Numbered from the stretch's first letter, positions 1 through 12,900 are shown. The stretch: DNA of 64,000 nucleotides from Volvox africanus (GCA_030268105.1 BSDZ01000028.1:451001-515000), one strand, 5' to 3'. Notes: a model not told the origin generated them from the letters alone. Numbers and translations: made by a program.

Positions 1-422
1 GTATTGACCTCGGCGAGAAGAGTGCGAAGAGCAGTATCCTTCTCCTTAATCTTATCTTCCCCTTCTGGTATGCTGTAAAATAAAGTTTCAAATCTAGCAC
101 CGAACTTGCGCCAGTCCACCAGCATCCCGGTGTAGTTGGCAGCTTGGTTGGCGGGACTCAGAACCAGGTTTATCGTCGTGAGCACTACCAGCGCAATAGT
201 AATGCCACGAACGTGGACAAGTGGATCTGTGCCGGAAATTGTGGCCTTCGCGGTTGTGAGGGCAGTGAGGATTTCTATGACGAGATTCATCAGTGTGGCG
301 AAGTTGCTCCAGAAGAAGACAGAGTAGAAAAGCTGCCAGTAGCGCAAACCAATGGTTTCATCGAGTTCTTTGGTTACTGGGTCTCTCGATATGCTGCAAA
401 TTGAGTTACCGTGTTGCGACAT
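1..422 (-). CDS. Small two-helix membrane protein, SLATT-like, partial (runs off left edge)
   Basis: An open frame runs from an ATG at 422 down to base 1 without a stop, giving the first 140 residues. It begins MSQHGNSICSISRD. Two hydrophobic stretches follow: one around residues 35-60 (FFWSNFATLMNLVIEILTAL) and one around residues 75-95 (ITIALVVLTTINLVLS). After these comes a charged, probably helical tail containing YTGMLVDWRKFGARFE. Two transmembrane helices followed by a long amphipathic helix is the layout of SLATT/DUF4231-type membrane proteins, so I infer that resemblance; no diagnostic catalytic motif is visible. There is no intron in the visible part, unlike every well-supported gene to the right. 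The C-terminus lies outside the window. The reading frame is fairly secure, the family assignment weak. Confidence 0.6.
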   Translation of the reverse strand, partial: MSQHGNSICSISRDPVTKELDETIGLRYWQLFYSVFFWSNFATLMNLVIEILTALTTAKATISGTDPLVHVRGITIALVVLTTINLVLSPANQAANYTGMLVDWRKFGARFETLFYSIPEGEDKIKEKDTALRTLLAEVN

Positions 423-1649
423 TCTGGATACACTCTCCTGTTAACTTGCTGCTGATTGTGAGTTTGTCTCTGTGTGATAGAGACAGCGATGTCACGCACC
501 GTAAATATAATTCAATTTCATATCTTTTTTTACATATTGAAGAGTGTTCTAAAAGTATCGTATATTTTATACTAGTTGTCATTATAACGTACGGCGAGCA
601 AAAACGGCAACCTATGCTTAATGATCATCCTTAAAGGTCTCAAATTGACAGTTCTTCATCCACATGTGTTGTGAAAATTTCTCTGTGTGCGTTTGAGTGC
701 TCTCTCTGTCCGTTCGCGTCCCGGCTCGACCAGCACCAGTTTCTTGATTGGGTAAACATGAATTTCTTGAAGCTCACAAAGCTTTACATTGAAAGAATAT
801 ATGCTAGAATTTTCACATAGGAAGTTTGGCTTTACCAGGGACGCACGGCTTGTGGTCGAATAAAAACCCTAGGGATAATCCTTAAACAACTCGTTGTAGT
901 AGGTTTTGTGTATTTCCATAGCGGCTTCCTAAAGCGTAAACAGTACGTCCCGTTAAATTATATCATTCATAACTCAATAAACAATAAGAAGCAAAGGTAG
1001 GGGTTCCCAAATGCAGCTAGCTAAGTTAGGCAAATATTCATTCAGGGCCCCAGCAGTTACCCTGTAGCCGTGCGGGGGCCATGTACGGCCTGAATCGACT
1101 CATCACATTAAAAACCCACAATGGTAAATCGTGCGGGGCTATATCTAGAATGAAGTGTATAGGGCTTAGGCCGGTTTAGCAATCCAGTGTACGTAGTCGT
1201 ACGGCTCATGCATGGAAAGGTGATGAGAATGACCACATATTGATTAGTAAGGTTGAGGCACCGGTGTTAAGTGCATTTGGTGATATGTGTGCGCGTGTAC
1301 ATGTTACCCAATCACGACAACCACATGCGCATGCATGCATACCTCCCGATGATAGGTTCTCTGACGTGATTGCTTGGTCGTAACTCAGCCCGCCACGTAA
1401 CGTCCATACTTGAACAAAGTGTAAGATCGCGATCCCATACCATCACGCGCATAATAATTATCATCATCATCATCATCATCTGGAAATATAAAGGGGCGAA
1501 AATGAAAATGAAGGTACAAATCGACAAAGGTACAAAACACTTGCTCTGTGGCCAGTGAAATGTCTCTGCATCCATTACCGGTGGGCTTAAAATATATAAG
1601 GCCGTGAACCATTCAGCAGTACACATAGGCCGTGTAAAGCATACGTTTT

Positions 1650-1870
1650 AGTTAAAAACTAGTTGATCCTATACGAACCCTATACGAACTAGGCCTATCC
1701 CGCTAGGCTAGCCGCAAACTCAGGCCTAGCAGGACAATAGCCGGCGATTATCAGGCCCTTATCCTGACTTAGCAGCCCTAGCAGGCACTTGGGCCTCTAT
1801 CAGCTTAAGCTGCTAAGGCCTTGATAGCCTAGCAGCGTCGGCTGCTAGGCAATCTGCTAGGGTGGTTCTC
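1650..1870. repeat. CTAGCAGG/CCTGCTAG-rich patch
   Basis: About 220 bp is dense in overlapping CTAG-centred words such as ctagcagg, gctaggc and aggcctag. They occur in both orientations, so the stretch can fold on itself. No coding frame or known element was recognised. Confidence 0.5.
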
Positions 1871-4144
1871 GCGTAGGGCCTACCACCAGCAGGTGCACAA
1901 CCTAGTTTTGAGCCTAAACCGATGTGCGTGTTGCGCCATTCTTTTGTTTCTGCAATATTATTTGATTGAAATTTCGAACCATCACATACAGCTGCTGGAG
2001 CTCTGAATATCAAAATATTAGTCATCCAAAAGTTATATATTGCTGCTCGGGTAGATTGCTGATGAGTCTCTGGTTGATTCGCGCACCGTTCGCAGATCGG
2101 AGAACTGCAGGATATCTAGCTGCTGATTTGCAATGGGTAATTCGCGGCGGGATAGCTGCTTATTAATAACAAACTTATTGTTTTTAATTCTAAACCTAGT
2201 ATATTTATACAGTGTATATCGTTGAAGCAAGACGGTTGAATCCCTCGGGATGGAGCTGAAAATATTAAAATGCATGGTACCAGAGCAGAGACCAGGGCAA
2301 CTTGACGGTTGTCAGAAGAATGTTATCGGCTTCTTCCTTCGGGCAGTAATTATAATAGGCCTATATAGGTCAGGACGCAGATTAGGAAATTCGTTTTGGC
2401 CATTTTGCCCAGCTCGTCCAACTTCGTGCTGAGTTCCAACCGGTACGTTGGACCTCATGCGGCCACAGTGCACCTAATGAAATCAAGTCCTGAGATGTAA
2501 CAGCATAGTTTTAGCTAGTAAGCTGTGACTGGAAGCCATCTGTACCTCCCGAAGCCTGCCATGTACGTAACATTCAGGCCACTTCAGTCTCCTCAAGTTG
2601 TTTCAACTGCAGTACTCACCATATATTACAAATATGAATCCATTACGAAATTTGGTTTTTCTTTGTACTAGGTATCTTTTTTGTAAAATGAATTTTCGCT
2701 CCAACGTGTGCCAACGAAGCACACAAACAGGGGCTGTACATAAAATGCAAAGGGATGTGGAAAACATCCCTTTAATGGGATAATCCCTGTGGAAAACATC
2801 AAATATAACTGGTGCATTGGTCTCCATTGCATCCATTTCAGGGGCTTAGGGTGTCACCCTCATGGGAAGAAATACTAACCAACGCGGACCAGGGGGATAT
2901 CCCAATTGAACAACTGAATCATCAAAGTGACAATACATGCGCTAGTGTGCAGTACATCTCTGTGAACTTGCTACGGACGCTTAGCCGGCGGATGTCTAGC
3001 CTGAAAAAAATGTCACCCACAGCGGATCTCCAGGCTAGCTATAATGCCTGTGTATGAAGAGTAACACTAATGTGCTATATTGACGCTCCTCAGATGCTCC
3101 CTGACAGAGCCCAAATCAACACCATTAGATATCCGCGTGAACTCCACCCCTTTCGACACATCCATGTAAAGACTAGCTAATTGTTCGTGCTATAACGACC
3201 TTCAAATGAGTATTCAGGCTGTTTACATTCGGTTTGTGTGCTCCGTGTCAGTTTCCTGGGTGCTTTGGCTCATTTAAATTTCCTGCATATAAAGGGAATT
3301 AACCCAAAATGGAATCTACCCAGCGCCCAGTCTTTTCATGGGGCATCTTAGACTGACATAACCACATGTGGACTTCGTTTTTTGTGAATGTCATTTATTA
3401 AAGATTTCACACATTAAAGTGTAAGCCGCTGTTTCCCGCCATACAGTATAACGTCCCACCTCAAATGGGCTGCGTTTGTTGGCTCACGTTTCCTAGATAA
3501 CGTACGCAAACGTAACGTAGCATCTAAAAAGGTACCTATCAGCACGACCCTGAATGCACACAACGCTGAATGCCTGACTGCTTGCAACCCGCAAGGACCA
3601 GTTACACCGCCCACCCTAGACATGATTAAAATTATCGTAACCGAAAGTGATAATTGTTGAGTGGTGTCAGCTTAATTTACCTTTATACATATGCATGTAA
3701 ATAAGTATAATTTTCCTTTTCTAAACTTTTCAGGAGTTGCTTGAGGAGGAGGTGAGCGAGGACGAGAAGATTGAGGACAGAGGAGGACGACAACGAAGAG
3801 AGTGAAATAGAATAATATTAGATAGAAGTAAGATCTAACATGTTTGTGCGTAAAAGTATGTTATGGCGGGCTGCTAAATGTGCGATGACAGATGAAGTTA
3901 GGATGTATGTACCTAATGATGATTGAAATGATTGGTGCATGGTGCAAATGATAATTGAGCTCATAAACAAAATTTGATTGTCAGGATTGGATGTGCAGAA
4001 ATTTGATTGTTCGTTGAATGTATAGCTAGTCACTCACCACTTGCTGCTTACCTGGATGCTTTCCGAATCATGAGCTGTAAATTATCACCTGGAATATCTT
4101 CACCTATTAAAGCTGAAATCCTACTGATATTCTTGATAACAGCT

Positions 4145-4455
4145 ACGTACATTACTCTAACGCTTGCGCTGCTTTAGGCCTAACGCGCACCTTAGAATCT
4201 ATCTGGGCGCGTTTGACCTTGCGTAAGTTTGCGTTAGGTTGCGTAAGCTAACGCAAAGTAAACACGAAAATATTCGTCCCCCCAAAAAAAATTGTTTGCG
4301 TTTGCATTAGGGTGCGTTGGGAATACGCAATAAATAATGCAATGCGTTTGCTTCGCGTTAGACTTTGCGTAAACTTGCGTTAGTTCGCGTTAAGCTTGCG
4401 TTAGGCTCGCGTTAGGGGTCCCTAACGCGAGCCTAACGCGAGCTAACGCACGAAT
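4145..4455. repeat. GCGTTAG inverted-repeat patch with a perfect hairpin
   Basis: The words gcgttag and ctaacgc recur many times in both orientations. Near the right end, 4398-4417 and 4420-4439 are perfect 20-base reverse complements separated by two bases, which would form a strong hairpin. Flanking copies continue the pattern imperfectly. It could be the core of a foldback or MITE-like element; no transposase is nearby. Confidence 0.7.
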
Positions 4456-5621
4456 CCGTTGTTATTGTGCATACGCGCCCCATGCAGTCAACATGGCCCC
4501 TGCTCTGGCCCTCATGACTGATTGAAAGAGCAAGCACGATGGAGAGTAGCCGCGCCCCGGTGTACGGAAGCGAGTTGCCCTGCTCTCTTCTCTGCATGGT
4601 ACCTTTCGCGCACCTGATCGTACCTGGTACGACCTTGTCGTGATTTCTCGATTCTTCGGAGCACCAGCTCCGTAATCCTTGGTTCCATTCCGCTCCACAA
4701 ACAAATTGATCACGAAATGCACGTTTCGAATCAACGACCCCTCGGATCGTTAAAGTGAATGTGGCGTTGAATCATGGCGGGTTTCTGCTCAGGCGCGCGT
4801 CTAGTAGTAGGGGCCAAGCGGTGGTCTGGTTCTCCCATATCGGATCTGGTTCTCCCATGGCGGTGACTTCATCCTGGTTCTGGTATGGATGGTTTTATCC
4901 AAACCGACGCAGCAATAAAGACTGGAAACTCCGGCGGAAACTCATGTTTAATATACATCGAAGGGTAAGTAATTGGAGTTCATTATGCATGTCTAGATAG
5001 CTATAGATAGAGCTAGAATGGCTAGGTCATGCAAATGCGGGTCGCGCATGCACTGCGATCAAGTAGCGCTCATCATGAATTCCAGATAACATAATATTAG
5101 GATGATAATGTTATCATAAGCCGAAAACCACTGGACGAAGGCATGTCTGCCAGTTGCCAGTTGCCACACTTTGAGGCTTTGAAGGACAGTTGGACAGTTG
5201 GCCGGTGACAGACCTCTAAAAATTCTTGACGAGTCAACGCGCGGTTGGAGAATTAAATCCTGCATTCTGATCTTGTAACTAAAAGTATAATTTAAATGAC
5301 TACTTCCAAGCGTACAACTTTTGGTCCTGTTGTTAAACGGCTGCTTTAACGGTGGCATCCGTACCCTTCGGACGGCCATCCCGAGGCATGCCGCAAACTG
5401 AATGATGTCAGATGCCTCGAGGCGTTTTCTTTACTTTTCTTCTAGCAAGCCCTGCCTTTATTCCTCGTCTAAGTCCAAGGAAGCTCACATTGAATTATTT
5501 TGTCTTTGACGGGGAATCGCATTATTATGCGAGCCCTGTCGAACGGCTGGCTTTGGAAATATTCGAAATATTTTTTATATTTTGATTGTCAAACTTCTTC
5601 AGCGACTGTTGTTAGAGAACA

Positions 5622-8600
5622 ATGCAGCCTCCTAAATTGTGTATCCAGTTTCAACGAGGTTTCTGTAGCTATGGCAGCAAGTGCCGCTTTATGCACCAAC
5701 AATTTGGTGCTTTTTCGGGCGAAGGCGGTCGCTCAAACGGGCCACGTTGGACGCAAACTCGAGGTCGGGGCGGACGAGGCAACGCCCAATATTGCTATTA
5801 CCAGGAGAGTCACTTTCAAACTTCAGGGAGTGCTTGGACATCCGGATCGCGGCGGGTCCCAACTCGGGAATGGAGTTCAACCCCCAATGATGGAAATCCA
5901 CTGCAACAAGGGACATCTTTCACTTTCCGCTTCATGTGCTGGAACATTCTTGCGGACGAACTGGTGGGTGACCAGACATAACCCAAGACAGGGATATGGC
6001 GGCAGGTGGTTTTCATAATGGGGTGGGAAAAGGACCCGCGGACCGCACCTGAAGACCGTGGACGGGGATGCGAAGGCTTGGGGACGACCACAGACAAGCC
6101 AAACAACAGATATTTCAACAGTACCAAAAAATAAAAGGAAACAAGATACTAGGGACACGGGAGAAAGGATGGGCACCAGAGCGCGGCGCCCCCGCTCGAC
6201 CGGCCGGCTTTGAAGCTCTGTCATTTCGAGCTCAAATACCTATCCTCGAAAAGGAGGTTCAGTTTTCATCCTCGCAATTTACTTAATGCGTCTGAAGCCT
6301 GCTCCTCCTCCTCCGCTCTCTCTGTTATTAGCGTTCTTAAGCAACAGCCGGAGTTCTTAAGCAGCAGCACAGCTTTGCCATTTGATCATGCAAATTCGTA
6401 ACAGCATTCAGCCATGTGCCTTCTTGTCTGGGCCACGACGCAGGCCCACACTCATGCGGCCGAGCTCTACCCTCAGAGCCACCACAGCTACCTTGACTGG
6501 CCGAAGCGGCTGGGGTCCATTATCAGACACGTCACAGAACAGCGGCCCGACGTGCTGTGCCTACAGGTGATCAATTACCTGGCTTTTATAATGCGATATG
6601 AACTCACAACACGTACAGGTTGCGAACTCTTTCCGCTTCAAATCGGGACGCTTCAAATCGGGACGCTTCAAATCGGGACGCTTCAATTATGATGATGGTG
6701 TTTACTTTCTTAGGGTAGCATTCGTGCGCAGTCATCCCGCGCCAATTCTTAGCCAAAGCGCATCTTTCGAAAAGCCTTTGTTAGAAGGATTTGTTTATCA
6801 TAGACGAGTATATTTTTTTATGGAGAAAGGAGAGGTGGGGATTCGATAATGGCCAGGACGATTTGAGCCGGGCTGGATTCACTGGATCCACTGGACGAGA
6901 CATAGTTCACTTGCCCCCTCTCAGGAGGTTGACGACTGGGTGGGGTTGCGGGAGGAGCTGGCAGCACTTGGGTACGACGGAGTGCACGTACAACGAACTG
7001 GCGGGCGCGGTGATGGCTGTGCCACGTTGTGGTTGCGGGAGCGACTGCGCCTTAGCAAAAGCCCCGGAACCGGATCTAGATTTGCAGCAGAAGAAATCAG
7101 ATCTAGCTCTGAATCTAGTCCTTGCGGCAGTGAAGTACATCGGATACACATGGCGGCCCACGACTTGAAGGACAATGTGGCGCTTTTGGTGCACCTGACG
7201 CCGCGCTGCCGCGCCGGCACCAGTACCTGGGTTTCGGAGCCGGCTGGCGCCGGGGTCGGGTCAGCGGACGATCCTAATGCAGACAGCTTGGAGGGCAGCA
7301 GTAGCGTTAGCCATGGAGATAGCAGTCGTAGTAACGATGGCAGCTGTGACGAGGTTTCGGAGCCGCCAGAGCGACCCACGGGTCGACGGCCCAAACGGAC
7401 CCGTCAGAGCTCTGAAGGTGGCGCAGCCGATGCCGACGTCGCCGAGGTAGCGGCAGCGGCCGTGACGGAGGCCATTGCGTCCCTACGACCTTACCCTGTT
7501 ACTGCACCTGCGGACGACGCCGCAGCAGCAGCGGTGACGGGCCTCTCCCACGCGGCATCCGCACCCTCTCGACTCCAGGGAACGCAGGGGCGCCAGCGGC
7601 AGCAGCAGCACGACGGCGGCGGCGGCGGTGGAGGCAATGAGCGACCCATGGGGCGCGGCACGAGTGGCAACGCCGTTCAGCCCTCGTCCCGCTCCGTCAC
7701 AGATCGCGGGTTTTGGGTCGCCAACACGCACGTGTTGTTCAACACAAAGCGCGGAGACATCAAGCTGGGACAGTTGCGAGTCATATTGAGCGAGCTAGCG
7801 ACACGGGCGCTAGCGGCGGGGCCAGAGGATGTGGTGCCGGTTATCTTCGCTGGCGACTTCAACACGTCCCCGGGTAGCGGACTGTACCGCTTTCTTCGGT
7901 ACGGTGAACTTCCACTGGCCGGAGAGGACCGTCGCGAGCTGTCGGGTAGGGAATGCTGGTCACGTTATTCGCACATGCATTCGTACATTCGTAGTCGTAC
8001 GTGGCGTCGTACGTTTTCACTTGGGCCGACGGCGCTCATGCGAGGCCAAAGGCTGTTTTCCGAAGCCTCTTCGAGAAACCATTCGTAATCCTCGAATTGC
8101 CGCAGCAATCACCGTTCATGTTCATGTTGGTGCTGGTGCTGATCTGCTGGTGCTGATCTGCTGGTGCTGATCTGCTGGTGCTGATCTGCTGGTGTTGTTG
8201 CTTCCCCCTGTGTGCCTTCATCGCCTGCCCCGCTTGACAGGCCAGGTAGAGGGGTACGGCTTCGAACAGCTTCAGTGGGACATGCGGGCGGGTAGGGCCC
8301 CACGCCTTGCAAGGTGGAGCCCGGCACCGGAGCTCCGAAACCCACAGGCCATGTGGAAGCTGCAGCAGCAGGAACCTCAGCGGTTTCTAAACGCCAATGG
8401 TCGGTCGTATAGGGTGCGGTGGGAGGAGGAAGAGCTGGTGCACGCGATGGGGTCTGTGGCGGTGGAGCAAGCGATTGCATCAATCCGCGAGGCGGCATTT
8501 GGTAAGGGTAGCGGTAGCGGTATCAACAAGGCCTTAAATTTGCGACATGCGTCTTCCACTGGCGCCATGACGACGGGGTGGTACGGCCGCAGCGGCGGCG

Positions 8601-9172
8601 GTGGCAACGGCGGTTCTACTTCGTGGCGGGAGCGGGACGCCACCGCGGCGGCGGAATTGCTTGCGGTGACGGAGGCGGCCGTTTTACGACACCCACTGCA
8701 TCTTCGGAGCGCCTACGCAGCTGTGGACGAGCAGGGGCGGGAGCCGCTTTTTACAACGATGCATGCGCGCTACGTTGGCACGGTCGATTTCGTGTGGTAC
8801 ACCCCGGGAGACGAACAGGCTGGTGGTGGTGGCGGTGGCGGTGGCGAGGGCGAGGGCGGTGGTGGTAGCAGCAGTAGAAGCAGAGGGGCGGATTGTAGGA
8901 GCATGGAAGGGATTGAAAAGGGCTCGTCGGCAGCGGAGGCGGAGACAGAGGCGGAGGCGGAGACGGGGCAAGGGGGGGGAGGAGGAGGAAGACGTGACTC
9001 TCCGGGATCTCATGGTTTCCACCTGACCCCGGTTCGGGTTTTGCATCCCCCGAACCCATTGTCGTATCCGTACGGCATGCCGTGCGCTGACTGGCCTTCG
9101 GACCATGTATCTCTGGTGGTGGATTTTCGACTCAGCTGCGTCTCAACGGACAACGGATGCGGGCTTAGGTGA
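5622..9172 (+). CDS. CCCH zinc finger-CCR4-type endonuclease/exonuclease/phosphatase (probable deadenylase)
   Basis: Four exons (5622-5963, 6444-6566, 6925-7945, 8241-9172) join in phase to give about 805 residues. Residues 7-26 form a C-x7-C-x5-C-x3-H zinc finger (CIQFQRGFCSYGSKCRFMH). The EEP nuclease fold follows: CWNILADEL, then CLQEVDDW with the metal-binding Glu created across the exon 2/3 junction, then THVLFNTKRGD, the catalytic FAGDFNTSPGS, VDFVWYT and the terminal WPSDHVSLVVDF with the catalytic Asp-His. This is the CCR4/Nocturnin/Angel family, which removes mRNA poly(A) tails. Odd features are a roughly 170-residue Ser/Ala/Gly insertion in exon 3 and a Gly/Glu-rich one near 8820-9000. 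It converges on the next gene. Which CCR4 subgroup it belongs to is not settled. Confidence 0.88.
6635..6685. repeat. 15-bp tandem repeat, 3 copies, in CCR4-type gene intron 2
   Basis: The unit cgcttcaaatcggga is repeated three times head to tail, lying between exons 2 and 3. Confidence 0.9.
8127..8195. repeat. 14-bp tandem repeat in CCR4-type gene intron 3
   Basis: The unit tgctggtgctgatc repeats about four and a half times just before the splice acceptor of exon 4. It reads through in several frames and makes spurious peptides. Confidence 0.9.
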
Positions 9173-9994
9173 CTATGGCGGGGAATTTTAAGTCTGATGT
9201 GATGTCGGAAACCTCGAATATTGCTTGATGAACTCGTACGGCCCGTACGCGCCAGGATGTGTGCGTACTCATTCGCCATGAACCTTGTGTGGCGTATCAA
9301 CCGCATAGGAGTTTTTGTGTGGTTTCAAATTATTAGTTACAAGAGAGACGAGCAGCTAAAATACACACACGCACACGCATACTCTCGCTCGAGGAACAGC
9401 AGCATACGCACACTACGCTGTTGAGCTATCACTCGTCAGGAACCGATAGAGGTTCTTACGGATTGGTACAGCAAAACGGCAAATCCCTCCATGCGGTGCT
9501 CAAAACTGAATGGGGGCCCTGAAGAGCAACCCAAATCGAACGACCCATGGGTCCAAGACAGATCCCGGAACCGACAATGGGGGCCCGGCAGCCTTTCTCT
9601 CCCAGATACCCCCCCCTCTGATTGGCCCTCAGGTACGCCCTTGAAAACCTGCTGATTTCGGTAGGCAGGCTTCCCCCTCGTGAAAGTCGTACACCACATC
9701 ATCATGTTGCTTTGTTGATCATTTTACTGCATCCAAAGAAGGATAAGAAGCCGCGGTCGCACGACAGCGGTGAGCCAACCGTTTCGTCCTCGAATCCACA
9801 GCAGTTGGCGGCGATGCAGTTGTCGTATATCGCCCTTCCCACGAGGGAGACATGCGGATTCCCTTACTGTCGCCACCGCAAGTGTTGCAACCACCACCAT
9901 CTCCGCCGCCGCGGCCACAGCTGCCATCGCCGCCGCCGCCACTACCGCTGCCACCGCCGCTGCCACCGCCGCCGCCATCGCCACATTGCATGAT
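9173..9994. other. Convergent intergenic spacer
   Basis: The spacer separates the stops of two convergent genes and should hold both 3' UTRs. It has a short CA-rich tract near 9361-9380 and a CCG/CAC-rich stretch near 9890-9990 that resembles the low-complexity coding sequence of the minus-strand neighbour. An undetected further exon there is possible. No other gene seen. Confidence 0.5.
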
Positions 9995-12900
9995 TTAAAA
10001 GGCACTGCTAGTGCCGCTACCACCGTCGCTGCACGTCGCGGCTTTGGCGGCCGCGCCGTCAACGGATCCGCCGCCACTGGCAAAGACGCCACTCGGATCA
10101 TGACCAGCAGCGGCGGCGGCGGCGCCGCCACCACCGCCGCCGCCTAACAATAAGCCACGACCCGTAGGGTCAGTGCTGCGGCCGGTTACAGTGTTGGCGG
10201 CAACAACTGTCGGGGACCTGCAGTCATGTACGACTGATGTACGAACTGCAAAATCGCTGCCATCGCCCCCTGCACCGACGTCAGCGGCCATTCCCCCGGC
10301 CAGCGCTAGCCCAGACGCCTCAGGACATGGCGCCGTTGCAGCACCCGCAACGGCCGATATCCGCTCCGCCACAGGCGCACCAGGTGTACATGCGGGGCTT
10401 GGCTGGTGCTGGTGTGAGTGATTCCAAATACCATAACCCTCGGCACCGTCGCGGCTAACCAACCCTACGGCGGCGGTAAATTCCGGACTTCCGTGAATTC
10501 CAACCGCAGCGCCGTTGCCGCCACCGCCAGCGGCTGCGCGGGGCGACGGTACGACAGCCTCCGCCAGGCCTCCTGCAGATGCACGCCTGGCGGCGGCGGC
10601 CGCCACGCGGTTTTGTAGCGTTGCCAGATCAAGCCCCGCCGAGCTGAGACCGAGCTCCTCATCACCTAGCGAAGAACGCCGACGCGGTTGCTGGGATGCT
10701 GCACTGCTCGTGAAGCCAATGCCGCCGCCACTGCCGACAACGGCAGCGGCCATGGCACGACCGCCGCCGCCACGGGCGCCGGAGGCGCCGGCACCATCGG
10801 CGGCGCCCCCGCCACTGCTTCGTGCGTCCCGCATAGCCATGATGGTACGATACATTCTGGCGGTTTCCATCCTCTGCGTGTGTAGCTGCGCTTGCAAATT
10901 GCCTTGTTGCTCCAGAACCTGGGACGGGGGTTATTTTCAAAGATAAAATTTTCGAGTGTTTTTGTTTGGACCTGGATTGTTTTCGGAATCCGGATCTGGT
11001 CCTCAAGGATCTAGCTCCACAAGGCAGATAGCCTTCCTCATTGCAACAGAGGCAGAGACCTATTACCAGATGCATGAGCTTCTTTGGCAATCTGCATCTA
11101 ACGTTTCTACAGACGCGTTAACCTCGTCCCCTACATCTTATCCATCGCCCAAAAAATCCTGAACGTATCCTTCGACACATAACGGGCGGAAGAGGCATTT
11201 TTAGAACCTCAATCGTCGACCATCCTTGGAGATAATCCTCATTAATATCTTTTAACTTTAAAATTACTAGGGTCTGATTCAACCGCTATGTTGCATTTAA
11301 TAGCAGAATGGTCCCAAGGGAGGGGGGTTGGTATCACGGTCGTTACCCCAAAAAAGATGTTTTGTTGGGACTTATCCCTCAATTAGTTATTGAATCTATT
11401 ATTCAACTTGACGGAGGTTTTGGCAAGCTAGCATGAAAGTCTTCGTGAAAGCCTTCCACTGACAGCTGCCTTTCCAAAATTACCAAAAGCTATAATTAGG
11501 CTTGTTAATATGTAAACCTAAATCTAAATCTAAATCTTTATCTAAATCTATCAATCTATCTAGAGAGAAATCGAAAAAAATCATATCAGTTTTTGCGGCT
11601 TTTGCGCTGAGTCAGTAGAAACTCTTATCTAGGCAACTTTCAATTATCACAAACCCGAGGTGCCGTATATATAACTACAGCTGCCGTACCTGCGCCAGCT
11701 CATCCATCAGCCTCTCCTCATGCGCCTTCTTTTGCCGTACCATCGCCACGGCGCGCAGCAGCAGCAACGCAAGCTGGTTGTGTCGTAACTCGAGAATCAA
11801 ACTGTAGATTTCGGCGTCAGGTCGAGCGAGCAGTGATCGCAGGCTGGGTAGGGTGGTCGTGGCGTTGGCGGACGCTGCCGCTGCCGTCGACGACGCCACC
11901 GCCGCCACGACGGCGCCAGCGGCGGCGGTGGCGAGAATGGCGGATTGCTGGCCGTCACTGTGCCCTTGACCACCTCCGTTGCTGTGCTGAGCCCCGGGGG
12001 GCGTCTGGCGGTGAGAGCCGCTCGCGAGGAAGCTCCCTGGAGTGATGAACACCTTGGTATTCTCGTGCTGGGTGAGGTGATGATGGTGGAGGTTTGGATT
12101 GTGATGGCCGTAATGCTGCGTCTCTTGATGCTGGTACCGTTGTTGTTGTTGTTGTTGTTGTTGTTGCTGCTGCTGCTGTTGAGCTGGTGAATTGTAACCC
12201 CCACCGCACGGAGATATCTCTCCGGGATGAAGATGGGTGGCATGCGGTTGCGGCTGCTGCTGCTCATGGTGCTGTTCTTCATAGTGCTCCGGCTGCTGAT
12301 TTGATGGACCGGTCATGGACCTGTTCGCAGCCACCGGCGCCTGATCACACTGCCGAGCTGATGAAGGCGCAACGGGAGGGGCTGGACGCCTGGGCATGTG
12401 TTGTTGGTCATGTCGCTGTTGTTGGCGCTGCTCTTGCTGGTGTTGGTGGTGTTGCTGTTGCTGTTGGTGGTGATGGTGACGGTGATGATACGGGTGGTAG
12501 AGTTGGTTTGGTGAGGAAGCATCGGTCCACCTGGGAGTTACGAGGAGCTGCTGCGAATGCGATTGCGACTGCGACTGCTCTGCAACGGAAAACGTGTGGC
12601 AGGACGCGGCCGGCAGTAGCTGTTGCTGTCCGCGCGCTACAGCCAGCATGCCAGGGGACGAGGTCACCGCAGCGGACATTCGATCCGTTGTTGTATTGAG
12701 TCTCCCGCCATTGTCTGTCCCACTGCCGGTGCCGCAACCGCCACCCGCTGGCTGTGGTGATGCAGCCTTGCCCTGCCGCTGCTGCGCCATCACCCCGGGG
12801 GCGCCGGCGGCGGCAGTAGGAACTGATGGCAGCAAGCTAAACGAGGGCACCGTACAGAGCTCGTCCTCGACCTCTAGCTGACGAACCACCTGCTGCGGCT

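Larger units (their letters stand above)
423..5621. other. Gene-poor, lower-GC intergenic region
   Basis: No open frame here shows family resemblance, codon bias or splice-linked exons. The base composition is visibly more AT-rich than the coding regions to the right. It holds an (ATC)n microsatellite near 1460-1480, a CTAG-rich patch near 1650-1870 and a GCGTTAG inverted-repeat patch near 4145-4455. The last few hundred bases before 5622 must contain the promoter of the CCR4-type gene; no clear TATA element could be assigned. Confidence 0.6.

Noticed and set aside
4398..4439. Hairpin considered as a transcription terminator
   Set aside because: This is a nuclear eukaryotic context with no adjacent gene end; intrinsic terminators do not apply.
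6635..6685. Tandem repeats considered as a CRISPR array
   Set aside because: The copies are directly adjacent without spacers and lie in an intron.
12094..12699. 201-residue plus-strand frame
   Set aside because: It is the reverse shadow of the poly-Gln and Ala-rich coding exon on the minus strand.
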